Below are positions 21,601-22,793 of a stretch of 22,793 bases of DNA, in pieces (the first letter of the stretch is position 1; every line of letters begins with the position of its first letter). The position numbers and the translations under genes were made by a program. Origin of the DNA: a virus; the IMG/VR virus record IMGVR_UViG_3300044987_000088, positions 1 through 22,793 of that record. One strand, given 5' to 3'. Under the pieces are notes generated by a model, which worked only from the letters and a program-made list of their open reading frames with translations, did not search any database and was not told the DNA's origin.

Positions 21601-22433
21601 TAGTAAAGCAGGGCCTGACGTTCCAGACGGCAACTCAGAAGGCTTTGGACGAGATCAAGGCCACGCAGACTGCTGAGGCGGCCAAGGCCGAGACACTTGC
21701 AAAGTCCGGCCGCGCTGCTACGGCGCAGGCCGGGATTGCGCAAAACCTTCAAAACGCCGTTCAAAGAATTACGCCGTCCCCCGGGCTGGTCGACACGTCT
21801 ACACCCGGCTTCGCCAACATTGGCCTCAAAACAACGGGCGAAGCAAAGTTTGAAGGCCCGCTTGAGCAATACATGAAAATGCTCACAGGCAATTCCTACG
21901 CAGCAAAACCGCAAGAAACCCAACAAACTCAACAGGTGGCCCCAGTGCAAGACGAACTCTCAGCTCAACAACAGCCCGGCTCCGACTACTTCGCCTATGG
22001 CCAGCAAACCGATATTGACCTTGCTCAGGGTCCCGGCACAGACATGCTGTACTCGAAGGCTGGAGGGCTCGCCACGCCGTTATTTGCTGGCGGCGGTACT
22101 ACCCGGCACGGCCGGTTTGCCGGAGGCGGCCTGAACGTCGTAGAGCACTCTGGCAAGGCCCGCATTGACTTCCGCAGCGGCAACGCCGTGACCGGACCCG
22201 GCGACGGCCAGTCCGACGACATCCCGGCAATGCTGGCCGACGGGGAATTTGTCTTCCCTGCGGACGTGGTCGCGGCCCTTGGAAATGGCTCAACAAAGGC
22301 CGGGTCAGATAAACTCTACGACATGATGCACTCCATACGAGCGTATCACAGGTCGGCCAAACCCCGAGACTTGCCGCCCCCGGCGAAAAAGTCACCGTTG
22401 GATTACCTCAAAAAACGCAAAGTTAGGAGATAA
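15624..22433 (+). CDS. Giant repeat-rich ejection/internal virion-type protein
   Basis: 2269 residues, ATG two bases after the upstream stop. Residues 1-60 are Gly/Ala-rich and hydrophobic. Residues about 256-333 form a charged coiled coil. Residues 560-770 hold small repeats of the AAR...F-x-Y-x-x-x-x-YT type (about 683-716 and 732-765). Hydrophobic segments appear near 1015-1045 (TFLAAAGVTGAVMLLPGG), and an ETIAEGGEAGLIEAVSQKI helix near 1080. Two repeat arrays follow at residues 1349-1729 and 1730-1979. The C-terminus has GPGDGQSDDIPAMLADGEFV followed by FPADVVAALGNG (from residue 2191), a module I know from ejection-type proteins of environmental podoviruses, then a basic tail. No lysozyme or transglycosylase motif is visible. 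Position and membrane-active segments fit an internal virion protein; a fibre or tape-measure role is less likely. Confidence 0.65.
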   Translation: MSIVKDLVEGVGGAIGTALNAVVGVVSGVGNAIAGQVNGLARTLTGIMEDPLPTLLQVGGSLVGIPPYVTAAVITAARGGNLEDVAKSAAISYGAAQIMGNTNIGKEIGKVTQTAGQDFTDSMVKNFNLPVDTAVAVSKAATASLNSSIIGGVNAAISGKNVMDGITSGFTSGLIYSSTSSYFDELNKDPNWGLSPKTLDLMKGAGSSALNSIVSGKDPSQAVGNYIASAFISMGETTLKKAATDAFTELTTDTNAAKAAQDKYITAKAELDDKARRGEALRKEINDESAAYQKTITEKYNPLKAEYDKLAIDSAAAVNTYTEHKKIYEDNIGSYNNYQNIIGQYGGHYESRSAGDADYEAFISHAPSRQSFLDAANAAAATANAAGKTAENASIAAQKLMSDNQSMIDSLTSGKALIDKKVADFQAIKKDIEDPSVAGSTAATLKAASDAYQTKYDAWSKTKSAADRSAENYTKALAEVATRDATIDALNTGAIKVTSKDADNNWVLDNGMTLTAQGKFVQNGQQVFAGAVGVPQKVMDFKANDGSNVDFNSEAGRVLSETDVVNICKRDYGFEPTTDEIDRLAGATYTGTGNQDITALADQKATAAYRSVTGTDPTADELAAIKRTNNVVGSAISLAKTGDADPWGNLEGAMLKGASGQDVKLTDAQLTEMVRKGLVFEGGDFNTKQDAANAARLAGYTQFEYDNSVYTMQPGGPTEKDVFKAAIDMQPTRGEAFNTARSLLGADKTFDYKGAAYTTETREERNARQYNSDAAIQARVDLIPAVGGSINTRTGTPANVSNTFIDQKTNQVVEDTRVWDVFGNVVSGSLSVADQPRALQVAGSLVLDAGTQMIDAFTGAGKFLGAVDKNGEFAKNVNQLVNFNKAQTPPEVSAESAIFWSNVKNAQGIADTAKVVLSSVVDQPLMTGFNIASEIIQTMGTLGAGAGVKYASTLLKAAPTLAAKLGIGVDVVLNIGESAGAAYNESYKKALNSVGAQVRDGSMTTADAEAYAEDTAGKTFLAAAGVTGAVMLLPGGNALAKQVLGSGAETAAMKTAFKEAIKTDAAKVGYKLAAGTSVKETIAEGGEAGLIEAVSQKILNPDADYNWKDITVTTMLDSIYGGGHSAVIAAADVAVSNFKDRLISSGVDQTEVENLTNKVTDLVKSGNVSDASIAALKTETANLFQSVGLRIDPTLDLMNDQFLAGVVSQEVAGELSLSGLSPEQIAKNLSGAVAHVESGQKIDPTYVDPFLTDEAEARQIAQSLGYTNPSPEVLKSLTGPISEADAQIKLDKFLGGMNAFESGKPIDAAAAQGMVKDLGLTNLSDAEAISLATKIVQSVPADKLSEPKMTPEQVRTIIDEFIVANPTLTEVQVGRIVNDAIAKIPAGTSAADISSLVTTAISNIPSGLSIDDVSRVVTDATKNLTTKLDTEKAISDAIGKINFPAGITTADVTSAIKTYMTENPGLSLSDVAGKITESTKGLATDTSVQNAISTALKDVATTADVNKAISNIKFPAGITAADVAAQVKAELIANPGLTAEDVAGSISAYMTANPGLSAADVKAVIDDSTKNFATKKNIEDAIAEIKFPAGITSADVSLAITNYMKENPGLTLQQVSDAITTGTSGLATDAGVKTSISDALKGVATKTDVADAIKGIVFPAGISKDDVTNSIAAYMKENPGLSIPDVTAAITTYMTANPALTATDVTSIVSNATKDLVTNTALNTALAGVTTDVKTKFDALTQAQKDAVADQLQQGKDLTKAITDTASGLQANIDALSGTVKTQYDSLTQAQKDAVADQVQQGKDLTKAITDSASGLQTQITGLTTDVKTKYDALTQAQKDAVASQVQQGKDLTTVINNTASGLQTQITGLSVDSQTKYDALTQGQKDIVANQAKQGVDLTTAINDASKLATQQVADVKKDVGALTTDVQAKYDLLNQGQKDIVATQVKLGVDVNKAIEDAAKTTSGEIAAVKTELKKDIGEGQTQFNTRVDDLVKQGLTFQTATQKALDEIKATQTAEAAKAETLAKSGRAATAQAGIAQNLQNAVQRITPSPGLVDTSTPGFANIGLKTTGEAKFEGPLEQYMKMLTGNSYAAKPQETQQTQQVAPVQDELSAQQQPGSDYFAYGQQTDIDLAQGPGTDMLYSKAGGLATPLFAGGGTTRHGRFAGGGLNVVEHSGKARIDFRSGNAVTGPGDGQSDDIPAMLADGEFVFPADVVAALGNGSTKAGSDKLYDMMHSIRAYHRSAKPRDLPPPAKKSPLDYLKKRKVRR
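17671..17919 (+). repeat. Two short AR-x-x-G...YT units in the giant protein
   Basis: The first unit is AANAARLAGYTQFEYDNSVY and the second is AFNTARSLLGADKTFDYKGA followed by AYTT, about 49 residues apart. The pattern is a helix ending in AR, a short turn, an F-x-Y strand and a final Y-T. It resembles small repeats common in large phage virion proteins. Confidence 0.5.
19668..20810 (+). repeat. Array A: 71/73-residue alternating repeats
   Basis: FPAGI marks unit starts at bases 19950, 20163, 20382 and 20595 (residues 1443, 1514, 1587, 1658). Spacings are 213, 219 and 213 bases, so units alternate between 71 and 73 residues. Units one and three share the LATD...V-x-x-x-IS...VAT-x-x-DV second half, while units two and four carry an extra AYMTANPGLSAADV-like segment. 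This makes a two-unit super-repeat of 144 residues (432 bases). Each unit has YM-x-ENPGL, D-V helices and a short loop. Degenerate earlier copies start near 19668. Confidence 0.85.
20811..21560 (+). repeat. Array B: 47-residue LTQAQKDAVA repeats
   Basis: Units start with the LTQ(A/G)QKD motif at 20841, 20982, 21123, 21264 and 21426 (the last reads LNQGQKD). The first three spacings are exactly 141 bases (47 residues). The fourth is 162 bases (54 residues), one heptad longer. Units carry D-x-KTKYDA, QQGKDLT and SGLQTQITGL segments with hydrophobic residues spaced as in a coiled coil. Confidence 0.9.
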
Positions 22434-22435
22434 GC

Positions 22436-22793
22436 ATGGCATTCCTTCAAGGCGCACCACTGCCGGACATCAAAACGACAGAGACGAAGACCGATACCGC
22501 CCCGTCGTACTACACCGACTACCTGTCTGGCCTGTCAACGGCTGGCCAAACTGCCATGGGGAAAACCCCGACGCAGTCCGTTGCCGGGTATGACCCGCTG
22601 CAGGTTATGGGGTACGGGGCCCTGCCTGCGGCCGCTACCGCTGGCCAGCCGGGTATGGAGGCCGCTCAAGCCACCGCCGCGCAGGCTGCGCAGGGCATCA
22701 CGCCCGAGCGGATACAGGCCCTGATGAACCCGTACACCAGCAACGTGGTGGACGAGATGGGCCGCCTGTCGCAGCAGAACATGCAGCGCAACA
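22436..22793 (+). CDS. Ejection-type virion protein (3' truncated)
   Basis: ATG 22436 follows the giant gene's stop by two bases and has TAGGAGA at 22424-22430 as ribosome site. The window holds the first 119 residues. They begin MAFLQGAPLPDIKTTETKTD and continue with APSYYTDYLSGLSTAG, then an Ala/Gln-rich helix and MNPYTSNVVDEMGRLSQQNM. The last motif is one I know from environmental podovirus virion proteins that come directly after the giant repeat protein. No catalytic or membrane segment appears in this part. The protein is probably ejected or bound to the tail interior. The rest lies outside the window. Confidence 0.6.
   Translation, partial: MAFLQGAPLPDIKTTETKTDTAPSYYTDYLSGLSTAGQTAMGKTPTQSVAGYDPLQVMGYGALPAAATAGQPGMEAAQATAAQAAQGITPERIQALMNPYTSNVVDEMGRLSQQNMQRN

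Overview
The window is a dense, one-directional block of late genes from a tailed bacteriophage or prophage, most likely a short-tailed (podovirus-type) phage. Every supported gene is on the + strand, and neighbours overlap by 1-35 bases or are separated by at most about 70 bases. The podovirus reading rests on three things: adaptor-like and nozzle-like proteins, a very large ejection-type protein directly downstream, and no sheath, tube or tape-measure genes. The host cannot be fixed from the sequence. Moderately GC-rich codon use and the style of the tail proteins would fit an aquatic proteobacterial host, but that is inference.

Layout. Bases 1-502 hold the 3' end of a virion-type beta-rich protein. 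Bases 505-1455 hold three small, very basic proteins of conserved but uncharacterised phage families. Bases 1457-2530 encode an adaptor-like protein carrying an inserted discoidin-like domain, followed by a four-cysteine zinc-ribbon-like protein (2534-2881). Two fibre-like genes follow (2883-3743 and 3753-6920), then a small conserved protein (6936-7256) and an 86-residue HExxH protein (7253-7513). The lysis region runs from 7585 to 9306: a 50-residue protein, a single-span holin-like protein, a membrane-anchored protein, a three-span holin-like protein and an M15-type endolysin.

The endolysin 3' end has been invaded by an HNH endonuclease gene (9272-9814) whose last residues look like the displaced original end of the endolysin. 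A second adaptor-like gene (9826-10461) is followed by a GIY-YIG endonuclease gene (10458-11183), joined by four-base ATGA overlaps on both sides. The tail continues with a modular virion protein (11180-12676), a nozzle-like protein with nested domain insertions (12676-14889), two small genes (14879-15139, 15136-15621), a 2269-residue protein with two different repeat arrays (15624-22433) and the start of another ejection-type gene (22436 onward).

How the parts fit. Adaptor and nozzle proteins would close the portal, fibres would bind the host, the large downstream proteins would be ejected or line the DNA channel, and the lysis cassette would release progeny. The main peculiarities are two unrelated homing endonucleases bracketing one adaptor gene, the rebuilt endolysin end, repeated insertion of accessory domains into tail proteins, and two repeat arrays in the giant protein. 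I found no tRNA, CRISPR array, integrase, regulator or convincing promoter. No stretch over about 75 bases lacks a coding assignment.
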